Positions 1 to 11,000 of a stretch of 64,000 nt of DNA are shown piece by piece. Position 1 is the first letter of the stretch. Each line of letters begins with the position of its first letter. This stretch comes from Prorocentrum cordatum (Eukaryota; Sar; Dinophyceae; Prorocentrales; Prorocentraceae). The DNA lies in contig CAUYUJ010000208.1 in the NCBI GenBank assembly GCA_963575745.1, positions 52,856 to 116,855 of the forward strand, written 5' to 3'. The notes beneath the pieces are model-generated. The model searched no databases. It was not told where the DNA came from and saw only the letters and a list, made by a program, of their open reading frames with translations. Made by a program: the position numbers and the translations under genes.

Positions 1-593
1 TTCCTGCGAACGCGCCGCGCGGGGCCACGCGAGCCCGAGATCGCGTCGAGATCGCTTGCGCCTCGCTGGTGCCCGTCTTGAGCGCGGCCAAGAGGGCGGC
101 CGCGTTCTCCGCCGCCGAGGGCGCTGGAGGGGCGGCCGCCGCCGAGCCCCCAGCCACCGGCGCCGGCGTGCTCGCCGCGGCGATCCCCGCGCGCACGAGG
201 CGCTTCTGCGCGGCGCCGAGTTCCTTGTCGGCAAAAGAGAAATCCTCGAATGCCGCGCCTTCTAAATCGGCGATCGTCGCCACACCTTGGCCCTTGAGCG
301 CGGTCACCGCGGCTTCGAGCCAACTGGCCTCGTGCGCCGACGCGCCGTCCAAGGCGCCAAGAAAACTGCCGAGGTCGCCCATCGCGAAGAGCGGTGCCGC
401 GCGGCGCGAGACAGCTTGGGCGCCCGAACTCGGCGAGCTGCCGGGGCGAGCGCGCACAGGACGGAGACTGCGCGGGACCCCAAGAGGTGGCGACCAGGCC
501 TGCGCCCCTCACGAGAGGGGGAAGACCAGGGGCCTGCGCCCAACCCAAGAGAAGGCTCGGGAGCACCCAAGAAGAAGCCAGAGCCCAGCCAGA

Positions 594-1245
594 CGGGGTC
601 TTGGGGCCTGCGCCCTACCCGACACAGGGATCAACGGGATGCGCCCTCCCCCTTTGCACAAATTGGTTCTGGGGCCTGCGCCCGACCCAAGACAGGGATC
701 TACGGGATGCGCTCTCCCCCTTTCGCACGATTGGGTCCTGGGGCCTGCGCCCCACCCAAGACACGGTACCGGGGGCCAGCGCCCTCCCCCACGCAAGACG
801 AGGAGCCAGAAGCCAGCGCCCTGCCCGAGACAAGGCCCGCGGGCCGACCCACGAGGAGAGCGGCGCCCAGCAAGACGGGGTCCAGGGGCTTGCGCCCTAC
901 CCAAGACAGGGATCAACGGGATGCGCCCTCCCCCTTTCGCACAGTTGGGTCCTGGGGCCTGCGCCCTACCCGACACGCAGGGATCAGCGGGATGCGCCCT
1001 CCCCCTTTCGCACCGCTGGGTCCTGGGGCCTGCGCCCTACCCAAGACAGGGATCTACGGGATGCGCCCCCCCCCCCCTTCGCACCGTCGGGTCCTGGGGC
1101 CAGCGCCCTACCCGAGACAGGGATCAACGGGATGCGCCCTCCCCCTCACGCACGATCGGGTCCTGGGGCCAGCGCCCGACCCAAAACGCAGGGATCCTGA
1201 AGCCAGCGCCCTCCCCCGCACGAAACTTGGCCCTGGGGCCTGCGC
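594..1245. repeat. Tandem repeat, about 70-bp unit
   Basis: About eight imperfect units, each containing GGGGCCTGCGCCC followed by a GATGCGCCCTCCCCC block, recur every 68-72 bp. Two middle units (about 770-890) are diverged. Because the period is often a multiple of three and stop codons are rare, long open frames cross the array on both strands. These look like a by-product of composition, not a gene. Bases 1-593 upstream are GC-rich with no recognisable gene. Confidence 0.85.
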
Positions 1246-2035
1246 CTTGCCCGAGACCAGGGGCGCCCTTGCCGCGAGCCTGGCACACAGCCTGGCCGAA
1301 AGGCCAAGGCGACGCGAGCGAGGTGCCCACAGGGCCCGCGCCAGCGAGTGCCTGCGCCCAAGAGAGACGAGCCACCGGCAAAACGACGAGGGAGCAGGCA
1401 GGCAAGCAGGCAACCGCCAGGCACGAAGGCAGAAGCAGCAAGGCAGGCGCCAAGCGGCAGGCGGCGGAAGGGAAAGCAAAGGGGGCACGCAGGGGCGACG
1501 GCGACGGGAAAAGCGAGGCAACGCGACGCCGAGCGAGCGAGCAAGCACGCCGACAAGCACAAGCCAGGACGACCCCACGCGAGGCAACAGCGACAGCCGA
1601 ACGCGAGGGCGACAAGGCGACGACAAAGGCGGACGCGAAAAAGGACGCGGCGACGAGCAAACACAAGGGCGCGCAGGCGAGCGAAGAGCAGGGGCAGCCA
1701 CGGCGCACGAGCAGGGCACGAGGGGCAACGAGCACAAGCGAGCAGCGGGGGAGCGAACAGGCCACGAGGGACGAGCACGGAGGGCAGGCAAGCAGGAGAG
1801 AGCGAGAGAGAGACGAGGCGACCCGCGAGGAGAGGAGGAGAGGAGGAGCCCGCGAACGACGGCGGCGGCGCGCGCGCGCGCGGCGCGCCCCACGCTCAAA
1901 TCCCGAGCGCGGGGCGCGGCCCAATTCCTGCCTGCGGCCAATCTGCGGGGCAGAGGGGGAGAGGGACCTGCGCGAGAGGGAGGGCGGCCCGCCGATGGAG
2001 CGGCGGCGGCGCGAGCGCGCGCGCGGCGCGCGCGC
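1246..2035. other. Low-complexity purine/GC-rich DNA, no gene seen
   Basis: The stretch is rich in GGCA, GCGA and AGCA words and is open in several frames at once. The translations are Arg/Ala/Gly-rich with no domain. I see no coding evidence. Confidence 0.6.
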
Positions 2036-2047
2036 ACACACACACAA

Positions 2048-2080
<33 letters not shown>

Positions 2081-2252
2081 CCCATACACACACCCACACC
2101 CACACCCACACCCACACCCACACCCACACCCACACCCACACCCACACCCACACCACCCACACACACCCACACACACACACGCACACACACACGCACACGC
2201 ACACGCACACGCACACGCACACGCACACGCACACGCACACGCACACACACAC
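2036..2252. repeat. CA-type microsatellite (CA, CACCCA, CACGCA units)
   Basis: An uninterrupted series of CA dinucleotides with embedded ACCCAC and ACGCAC hexamers runs directly into the assembly gap, so its true length is unknown. Confidence 0.95.
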
Positions 2253-2352
2253 NNNNNNNNNNNNNNNNNNNNNNNNNNNNNNNNNNNNNNNNNNNNNNNN
2301 NNNNNNNNNNNNNNNNNNNNNNNNNNNNNNNNNNNNNNNNNNNNNNNNNNNN
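2253..2352. other. Assembly gap (100 N)
   Basis: Exactly 100 N, the usual placeholder for a gap of unknown size. It lies between two microsatellites, which probably caused the break. Confidence 0.99.
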
Positions 2353-2482
2353 TATCATAGCTTAGCATAGCTTAGCATATATCAGCATACCAGAACATAG
2401 CATAGCGCAGCATAGCATAGCATACCACATCATAGCATAGCATCGCCTAGCGCAGCACCGCATAGCATAGCATATCATAGCA
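2353..2482. repeat. Pentanucleotide microsatellite (TAGCA)n
   Basis: Degenerate TAGCA/CATAG units with occasional TAGCT, CAGCG and TATCA variants. It starts immediately after the gap. Confidence 0.9.
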
Positions 2483-2645
2483 ACGAATGTTGCTTTCCTA
2501 GGGACTCCAATTTCTAGGTCGGGTCGCACTGGTGTAGTTGTAATATATACACCCTTCCCAGTGTGGCCTGCGTGGTGCTGGGCGCCCGCCTTGTCGAGCT
2601 TGTTCTCTGGTCTTTCAGTCTCGCGCTCCCGGGCGGTCGACGCAG

Positions 2646-4774
2646 TTGGCAATGGCCGCCACCGCCTCGCCAAGGTTAAGCCGTCCTCGTGCGTTTGACG
2701 TGAAGTCAGGGGAGCGCGTCGTTGTACCTCAGGTGGACGTGTTCAGCGCCGGCTTCACCTGCACCACGCAGTCGAATTTGAACAGCAAAACGCGCGGGCA
2801 GAGACTCTCCCCGGTGCAAACGGGGGAGGGGGATACGGGACTTGCGCGGCGCATGCCGGCCGATTACATTCAGAAGGCGCGTCCTCCGATTGTCATTCTC
2901 GAGAACCTCACAGCGCTCATGAACGAGGCGGAGCCTGGTGTTTGCGCAGACTCGGTGGCGATATGCGAGTTCCTGCGGTCCTGTGGGTACTCCGCCCGCG
3001 CCGCGACCTCGGGGGTGGTGCGCGCGCGCGATGTGGGATCGTCGTTCCCGCCGTCAGGATCGCAGTGGCCCGCGCTGAAGAGCAGGGGGGGGGGGGAGTG
3101 CGCTGGGCGCGATGAAGAGCTGCAGCTTCAGGGGGAGGCGGAGGACGAGAAGGAGGAGCAGCATGGGCGGACAAGGAAGGAGGGCGAGTCAGAAGGAAGG
3201 GGACATGCGACCCATGAGCTGATCTTGATTTCGGGGGGGGGGGGGGGGGGGGCAGATCTCGAGGGCGTCGCGACCCCTTGCCTATCAGGTCGCCCCTGTG
3301 CAATGTATCCGCCCTTGCCTGCGCCATTTCTGCCCCTACCTGGCTGCCCGCCCACCGCTCCGGCGTCTCATCGTCTCTCCCCTTCGTCTTGCGATTTGCC
3401 TTGCCGTTTCCAAACCCTCCATCGCTCCCCCCCCCCCATCCGCGTGTCGAGCGCTGAGGCCATGCGCGTCAGAGCGCAGGAGTATGGCTCCGCGTTGGCC
3501 CGCATCCGCATGGCCGTGGTTGCGTTGCTCGACGATCCTGTGTGAGTTGGCATGTCTGTGGTTGCATCTGCATTGCCTGCGCTGAAGGTCGCCCAGTTGC
3601 CAATCGAGGCGTTCTTAGCGTGGGAGGACGCGCCTTTATTCGACGGTGTCGAGCCCCCGAAACTCAAGAGGCTCAAGGGCACCAGCGAGGTGCACATGGA
3701 GTACTACAACGACGCCGGGCTCCAGTACCCGCCCGAGATTCAGCGCTACGACGACGAGCTCCAGGTTATCCTGAGCCCGCTGACCAACGCGCAGATCGAG
3801 GTGCCCCTGGCGGCGCCTTAAATTGCACATCCCGTTGCGGGTGATGAGGGGGGCGATGGGTCAGGAGGAGGCGAATGAGGAGCAGGGGTAGAACGCGTCG
3901 GAGGATGAAAGGGGAGGAGAATGCTGAAGGGGAGTCGTATGAGGAGCACGAGAGGGGACGGCGAGGATGAGGTGGACAGGGAGGAGCAACCTCTTCGGGT
4001 GGGTGTTTTGGAGACAGCTGGGCTGATGTCAGCAGGGGTTAAACATAGCATATTACACGCGCGCCCATGTATATCGATCACAGGTGGTGATCTACGGCGA
4101 GGAGTGCGACCCATGGCCCGCTCAGGCGGGACAGGCGCAGTGGGCGGACATCAACCTGAGTTTGCGCTTCAGCTTGGGGCCCGACGGAGGGGGGTCTGTG
4201 TTCAAAGACAGCATGCCCACGCTTACGACGAAGAGCGTGCTCATGATGAGGATCATGAAATCGGACGGGTCGCGCCACTGGAGGCGCTGTTCCTCTTCTT
4301 TGTGATTGTAGCAACCATTTCGTTCATAGTCTGATGCTGATCGTCCTCGTCCTGATTGTAGCACCCCTTTCGTCGGGATCGTCTTAGTTCAAGTGTCAGG
4401 CCCCTCGTCCTGGCTGTAGCCCCCCTGTCGTTCATGCTGTGATGTGCCGTTGCCAAGTCATCTGATCTCCGTTCAGTGAGACACCTGCCTTTTCATTTCA
4501 CTTCCGCCCCTACCCCCTCTTGCGGCGCGTCCTGCCCCTGCCATCCCGCCCCCCATCTCTCGTGCATTGCGTCGTCCTGCGAAGTGTCGTCCAGTGTCGC
4601 CCGTGCAGCCTGAGGCTCATCACGGGCGAGCTGCTCCTGAGGCTGATCGGCTTCTTTGGCGCTGGCTCCACGGACGATGCCACCGCGAGGCCTCTTGTCG
4701 GCAACGCGTGCAGTGGCTTCCCGTTCGCGGCTGTGGCCCTTGCCGCGTTCGCGGGATTCGGGCGGCGTCGTTGA
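2646..4774 (+). CDS. C5 cytosine-specific DNA methyltransferase-like gene, multi-exon
   Basis: Seen: five blocks on one strand match the order of C5-methyltransferase motifs. The block at 2,731-2,990 contains FSAGFTCTTQS (motif IV, with the catalytic Cys) and then RPPIVILENL (motif VI, the ENV-type Glu). Blocks near 3,430-3,540 and 3,589-3,780 (acidic helix, then EAFLAWEDAPLFDG and YPPEI) resemble the variable region. The block from about 4,083 holds KDSMPTLTTKSVLMM, and the last at about 4,608-4,774 holds PLVGNACSGF (motif X-like), followed by a stop. Acceptor-like CAG or AAG sites precede the later blocks (CTGAAG at 3,588, ATCACAG at 4,082, GTGCAG at 4,608). The activity expected of the family is transfer of a methyl group from S-adenosylmethionine to cytosine C5 in DNA. 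Odd: the motif IV PC pair reads TC. The N-terminal SAM-binding motif I is not visible and may lie in or beyond the gap. DNMTs carried by retrotransposons are known in dinoflagellates, so this could be a host or an element gene. Exon ends are approximate. Confidence 0.72.
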
Positions 4775-5650
4775 GGCGTTGTCGCGAATGGCCGCAGATG
4801 GCTGTCATCGGACGGGGGGGGCGGATGAGGATAGATTCACAGGCGGGAGGAGACCGAATGAGGATGAGGATGGAGGTACAGGATGGTGACTGTAGGGAGA
4901 GTTGCGGAGGATGGGGAAGGGGGGTGGGGTGACCGGGGGAGGGAGCGGGGTGCGGGTGGAGGTTGAGGACGAGGAGGGGGAGGTCATCACTGCGGCACAG
5001 GCACGTCTTGCTGCGATTTTCCCGCTGCGTCGCGCTGGGATGACCCAGGTCCTGGCCTCGTCGCGGGTGCGCATGGCTGGATTCCGCCAGCCGCTCCCCC
5101 CTCCAGTGAAGCGAGCGCAGCTTCGCTTCGAGCGCGGGTTGGCCTGGGGGGGGGGGGGTAGGGCTCTGGCGCGCGCCATAGTGTTTGGCAAGCGTCGGAT
5201 ACATCTGTTCGTGATCGGCATCGCCCGTCGTCGGCAGGTCCCATCTTAGTTTTGTCACGCGTCGTCGAGTCGCCCTGCCACCCATGGCGCGGTATTCGGT
5301 TAGCCAGTCCGAGAGCCCAAGCCCCCGCCGCCTCTCGTGCAGCTCGCCCAGCCCGCCCGACTGCAACTCCCCGCCTACCAACCCAATTGAACGAGCCAGG
5401 ATCTCGACTCACACCCGACGTGAGGACCTAGTAGCACCCACCTCGAATGCACCCTCTAGCCCAAGCTTTCCCGGGGTCCGTGGTTTCATAGATGGCGGGC
5501 GACCTCGACCCCCGCCCCCGCCCCTGCATCCGTTTCCCAGGGGGGGTCGTCAATGCTGAGCACCGTTTGCAGCTCGACTGCTCGAGTGCCTGGAGATCGC
5601 CACCAGCCCCCCCCCCCCCCCCCCGAACGACCCGCTCCACTGCGGCCGCA
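4775..5650. other. Intergenic stretch without a supported gene
   Basis: GC-rich with G-runs and C-runs (for example about 5,148-5,158 and 5,607-5,624) but no conserved domain in any frame. The C-run just before 5,651 could be the pyrimidine tract of an acceptor site for the next gene. Confidence 0.5.
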
Positions 5651-6095
5651 ATGAGCGACAATGGAGCTAACGTGCCCAACGTTGAGGAGCCGCCCGACCT
5701 TGTGCATGGCCGCGGTGACCCTTCGAGAGCCCGATTCGGACGCTGGGGCCCAGATAACATTGACAAGGAGATGACTTTGCAGACCTTCGAGCAAGGCACG
5801 ATTGAGGTCACGCGTCCTTCTCCGTCGTCGTATCCTCGCGTCGTCGTCTTCGTCGTGTCCTCGCCCCCGTGACGAGGTCATGCTGGACGGTCGGGTCTGC
5901 GGGTTGTGCGCGCGGAAGGACACCGAGTTGGACCACGTGTTTACCGACGAGTGCATGCAATGGGGGATCAAGCCGATGAGCTCCAGGAGCAGGGGTAACT
6001 TCTGCTCTTACTGTATTCGTACGCACGCAGGCACTGCGGGTAAAACTAGAGATGGCATGACATTGGCTAACCTCCGCTTCCTCGACAACCCCCCT
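5651..6095 (+). CDS. Putative small zinc-binding (CxxC...CxxC) protein, partial
   Basis: Not assigned to a known family. The chosen start at 5,651 gives MSDNGANVPNVEEPPDLV, a normal-looking acidic N-terminus. A likely GT-AG intron lies at about 5,806-5,875 (GAG|GTCACG...GACGAG|GTC). The second exon encodes VCGLC, then a Trp-containing linker (ECMQWG), then NFCSYCIRTHAG, giving two CxxC pairs about 36 residues apart, as in small zinc-binding domains. After LANLRFLDN near 6,090 the sequence becomes pyrimidine-rich, so the gene probably continues beyond an intron that I cannot place. It lies on the same strand as the methyltransferase-like gene, about 0.9 kb downstream, which fits head-to-tail gene order. 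Cys spacing and composition support coding; function is unknown. Confidence 0.5.
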
Positions 6096-6512
6096 TCCCC
6101 CTCCTCCGCTTTGCCCTCCTCCTCTCCCCGTTCCGCTCAATTCTTCCGTTTTAATCTGCCTGTTGGTTCTCTTACCCCAAGCCCGATCGTGCACGTGCTC
6201 GTTCATGCACCGCAGCCGCGCCCCCGCGCCCAGCGGGGTGCCACTTCTGACCTGGCGACCCGCATTGGGCCGCAGTTCAGATTGGGCGGGGGCAGCACGG
6301 GGGAGGGGGGGGCCTCGACCCTCGATCCTTTCGGGTTGAGAGCCGCCCCCGTGCCCTTCCCCAGGGGCCGCCCCGTGGAGGCTGGACATGGCTCCCTGGG
6401 TTTCCGAGCGGATATGGCCGCCCCGTCGCGCGGTCACTCCGCGGCGCGCTCGAGCGCCACGGAGCCAGCGCGGCGGGGCGACCACGGCCGCCCAGAAGCC
6501 CCCCTCCCCCGG

Positions 6513-6877
6513 GAGCCTCTCGCCGAGGAGCTCCCGGAGGAAGGCGCAGCTGCGCCTCGTCGACGCGGCCTTCGCGCGCCGCGTCGCGGGGAGCGCGCTC
6601 GCCGAGCAACGAGCTATTCCTCGCGCGTCGCGTCGAGCTGGGTTCTTCGCGCGCGCACGCGTCGCATCGCACATGCATCGGCCTTCGCGCGCCGCGTCGC
6701 GGGCAGCGATCTCGCCCAGCAGCGAATTATTCCGCGCGCCTCGCGTCGAGCTGGTTTATGCATCGCCAAGGCGTCGGTAAGTTTTTGCGGGGGTGGGGGT
6801 GGGGGGGTGGGGCTACTCGTTGTGGCGCCGCGCGTGCGCGCATCGCATCGCTCTTGCATCGGCCTCCGCGCGCCGTG
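6513..6877. repeat. Direct repeat, copy 1
   Basis: This stretch matches 7,275-7,628 almost base for base, apart from small substitutions and a shorter G-run in the second copy. It contains the dispersed word TGCATCGCCAAGGCGTCGG. It is open in several frames, but the peptides are Arg/Ala-rich without a domain. Confidence 0.88.
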
Positions 6878-6949
6878 GCGCGCGGCCGCATCGCCGTTGC
6901 AGCCGCGTCCCAGGTGTCTTTGCGCGGCCGCGTCGTCGTCGTTCTGAAA

Positions 6950-7210
6950 ATTATTCACTGCGTGAATGTCTAGGCGCAAGAGCTTTCGAACCCCATCTTA
7001 GGATATGGGGAATAACTTACGTGTGTGTCTGAGTGATGGGTGTGGTGTTATGTCTTGTTATGTGTCCTTCCGGCGCGGTCCGCCAATAACAAGAACCCCA
7101 TCTTTGGATATGGGGAATAACAATTATTCACTGCGTGGAGCTCCCCATATGTGCATCTACTCGCATGGGCCTGTCCGCCGTGAATGTCCAGGCGCAAGAG
7201 CTTTCGAATA
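6950..7210. repeat. Short AT-richer duplications with CCCCAT...ATGGGG palindrome
   Basis: The words ATTATTCACTGCGTG, GGCGCAAGAGCTTTCGAA and GGATATGGGGAATAAC each occur twice here. CCCCATCTTTGGATATGGGG can fold as a short hairpin. The base composition is lower in GC than the flanking direct repeats. Confidence 0.7.
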
Positions 7211-7274
7211 TTAACGGGCTTCAGTTGTGACGGTCTGGACATCAATCTAACTGCGAATGAATTGGAGTGTGAAT

Positions 7275-7628
7275 GAGCCTCTCGCCGAGAAGCTCCCGGA
7301 GGAAGGCGCAGCTGCGCCTCGTCGACGCGGCCTTCGCGCGCCGCGTCGCGGGGAGCGCGCTCGCCGAGCAACGAATTATTCCTCGAGTATCGCGTCGAGC
7401 TGGGTTCTTCGCGCGCGCACGCGTCGCATCGCCCATGCATCGGCCTTCGCGCGCCGCGTCGCGGGCCGCGATCTCGCCCCGCAACGAATTATTCCGCGCG
7501 CCTCGCGTCGATCTGGTTTATGCATCGCCAAGGCGTCGGTAAGTTTCTGCGGGGGTGGTGGGGCTACTCGTTGTGGCGCCGCGCGTGCGCGCATCGCATC
7601 GCTCTTGCATCGGCCTCCGCGCGCCGTG
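7275..7628. repeat. Direct repeat, copy 2
   Basis: Second copy of 6,513-6,877, in the same orientation and about 760 bp downstream. Like copy 1 it ends at a GGCCTCCGCGCGCCGTG word, after which the two diverge. Confidence 0.88.
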
Positions 7629-7654
7629 CCGCGGTGCTAAGGCTCGGCCGAGCG

Positions 7655-8030
7655 CAGGCGACGCGGGGGGGGGACCACGCCCCCGCCCGCCCCCTGCGGT
7701 GCTCTCCCAGCCCCGCCCAGCGCGTGCGCGCTGGGCATGGCGGCCAGGGAAGCATCCGGCGGGTGGCGCGGGGGGGCGTCGCTTCCTCCCGCTTCGCGCG
7801 CGCCCGGGCGAACGCGAGAGGGCGACGCATGGGCGAGGGCGGAGGGCTCGACCAAGCGCCAGCGACGGCGAGTGAAGACAACGCCCCCCGCAACCCCCCT
7901 GGCGCTCTCCCAGCCCTGTCCCGCGCGATCCCGCGCGCGCTGGGCATGGAGGCCAGGAAGGCGTCTGGGGAGGTGGCGCGAGGGCGTCGCCTCCCTTCGC
8001 CGCGCGAGCGCTTGGGCGAGCAGAAGAGGG
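7655..8030. repeat. Two-unit direct repeat, about 190 bp each
   Basis: Units at about 7,655-7,815 and 7,846-8,030 share GCTCTCCCAGCCC, GCGCGCTGGGCATGG and GGTGGCGCG in the same order and spacing. No coding evidence. It lies just beyond the 3' end of the minus-strand Helitron-type gene. Confidence 0.65.
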
Positions 8031-8087
8031 GATCGATTACGATGATGCACTTTTTGGGTTCCCCCAGGATACCGAGCCCATCCTGGC

Positions 8088-11000
8088 CTAAAGTCCCGCC
8101 TCCGACGCCCAGTAGTGCCGGGTGGGCGCCACCGGGGCCCACGCGCCGGCCGCGTCGTCCCAGCCCAGCGCCAAGCCGGGCTCTGGTGGCGACGCCGGGC
8201 GCCCCTCGGCCGGCTCGGGCGCAGGGCAGTCGGCGACCAAGGGCGATGGCGGTGGCGACGCGGCGCCGCTGCAGCCGCCGTCTGAGTCGCTGCCCGCGCT
8301 GGCCACGGCGGCGTCGGGCGCGGGCGGCTCCGTGGCGTCGATTACCAGGGGCCACCCGACGGAGTTCAGCGCCTTCGCGGGGTCGACGCTCTCTTCGTCC
8401 GAGGACCAGACCAGACTGCCGCCCAAGGCGGGATCCACGCTCTCCGAGTGCGCGTCGGAGCTCCAGTCCGAGAAGCAACCCAGAGCGGGGTCCACGCTGT
8501 CCGAGCGCGCGTCGGAACAGCAGGCAGAATCGGTGTCCAGGCCGCCGCCGCCCGATGCCGCGTCCTCTTCGGGGCGCCCACTGTCCTCCTCCGAGGCCTC
8601 TGACTCCGCGCCCACATCGTCTTCGCTGGCGTCGGAGTCGCTGAGGAAGCCTGGGCAGGTCTGCTCCGCGCTGGGGTCCCCGCCGACGGGCAGCCAGTCC
8701 GTCGCGCGGATGCGCCCCAGCAAGAAGACCGAGTCTCGCGTTCGAAACCGCGACAGCGCGACGTACGCGTAGCCTCGGTCCGGCCGCTTCCTTGGGGGGG
8801 GGGGGGGGGGGTCGACCGTGGGCCTGAGCGACCAGGGGTCGAGGACCGACGCGCTTGGTCTAAGCGGCGGCGGACGCGGGCCGCCGCGCCGATCCTGGGC
8901 CCTGGACAGGCATGCCCGCGTCGCCTGCCCGCGGTTGGCGCCCTCCGCGTCCTGTCGAAGCAGATGGCGCCCATGTCCAGCGTGCTGCCCTGGGAGCGGC
9001 GGATCGTCATCGCCTAGCCGTACGTGCACGGCATGAACTTCTGCCCGTCCGCGAATACGTAGTGGACGAGCAGCCGCGTGTTCTCCGTGGTGCGGAGCAC
9101 GAGCACGGGCGGCTGGACCGAGAGGACCTCCTCGACGTGGCCGAGGCATCCGTTCACGAAGCCCCGGTCCTTGTCGATGTTGCGTGTCAGCCGCAAGCGC
9201 ATGCCCTTCCGGAAGATCATGCGGCCCCCGCCGGCGCCAGGGTCGCCGGGCACGCCGTGGGCGCCCAGCTCCTCCTCGTCGATGCCGAACTCCATCCGGA
9301 GGCGAAGGAGATTCAGGGCGCGCGCCGCGGCGTTCGTGACGGTCAGGAACGTGAAGTGCTTGCCCGCGCGGTCCTTCTCCATGGCCATCGCGTGCTGGAC
9401 GGCCTGGGCCCCGCCCCGGCGCAGGCGGCGGCCCTGGAAGAAGTGCGCAAGCATGCCCCGCGTCGGCTGGCGCTCCCGCGCGTAGGACAAGAAGTCGGGC
9501 ATCGGCGCGTCAGTGCATCGGGCGAAGGGGTGCTGCTGCAGTTCCACGTGCCGCATATTCCCCTGCCGGGCCTGCGCGAGGAGCGAGCTCTGCATGACCG
9601 AGGCGCCGTGGATGGGCTGCAGCTGGTGGAAGTCCCCGACGAAGACCACGAAGGGCCCGGGGCTCAGCTCGCGCAGCGCCGTCCGCATCTCCCGCCACAC
9701 GCGGTCCTCCGGCTGCGAGCATTCGTCGAACACCAGGAGGTCGAAGTGCCGCAGCCTGCCGGGTGGGACGTATTGCGCGTCGGCCTTCCGCGTGATCTTG
9801 AAGCTGCTGTGGATCGTCCCCGCAACAATGTCAAGGCCGGGCGGGAGCTGCTGCCGGTACACGCTCACCAGCGCGCCGATGGGGCAAGCGATCAGGACCC
9901 GGCAGCCCGTCGACGCGGCGTCGATGGCGCACTGCAGCACCACGGACGTCTTGCCGGTCCCAGGCCCGCCGGTGACCAGCAGGAAGCGCGACATCGGCGC
10001 TACGTTGGCGTCCGCCACCTCGACGCCAGCCCTCACCGCGTCGAGGACCTGGTTCTGCTCGGGGGACCAGATGAGCTTCTCCACCCGGCGCTCCTTCCTG
10101 AGGTCCCACGCCGCCACGGCTCTCCGGCGCGCGTCCACGTCCTCCACGGCGTCGATCCGGCGGATCAGGAGCCGACAGGCGCGCAGCCTCGCCACGAACG
10201 TGCGGATGCGAGCGGTCTTGAGGCCGCGCAGCACCATGTCCTTGACCACTTCCTGCAGCAACCCCGGGTTTGCCGCGTCGTCGTTGTCGAAGTTGTCCTG
10301 CGCCGCCACCAGGGCCGCCTTGAGGCGCCGCGTGCCGGCCGCTGCGTCGTCCGCGGGCCACAGGGCTTTCGCAGGCAGAACGGGCACGCCCTCGCTCATG
10401 GCAGCCCGTAGCGCGTCCGAGTCGGCCGCGCGCGGGAGGAACATCGCGCACCAGGCGCCGACGAAGTTGTCCAGGAGTTCGAACGGGAATCGCACGGCCA
10501 GCGCCTGCATAGACTTGTCGGCGCCCCTGCCCCGGCGCGGCTGCGACGGCGCCGCGCGCCCATTGTGAATCTTCCGCTCCCTGGCCCACTGGATGTATGA
10601 GAGCTCCTGGCTGGGCCGCGCGTCGCCGATGGCCAGGGCCACTTCCTCGCGGAGGTCGCGCTCCAAGTACGCCCTGTGCAACAGGTCGCCGTCGTTTACG
10701 CGCGACGCGTCTGGTGCCGTCCTGTCGCGCGGGAGCGGCGCGTACAGGTGCCTCCCGCGGTAGCTGGCAAGCATGAGTGGCTTCGTGGCGAACTCCACCG
10801 TCATCTCAGGCTCCAGAGGGGCCTTCTTGCAGAGCAAGCGATAGGTCTGCCGCCAGGCGCCGCAGTGCTCCGCCTCGCTCTCGCGCGATTGGAATTGCAG
10901 GGCGTCCGAGCCCTTCATCTCGTAGCTTGTGACATAGTTCAAGAAGTTGTGGTGGCCATTGTTGCACTGCGCGTCCGCGGATCCAGTGAAGAGTTTCTCC

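Noticed and set aside
69-2360. Very long open frames in several frames on both strands
   Set aside because: They run across tandem repeats, CA repeats and the N gap, and overlap each other; composition is Arg/Pro/His-rich without domains.
8912-10411. Plus-strand frame of 499 codons opposite the helicase
   Set aside because: It is the antisense shadow of the minus-strand helicase, which carries clear motifs.
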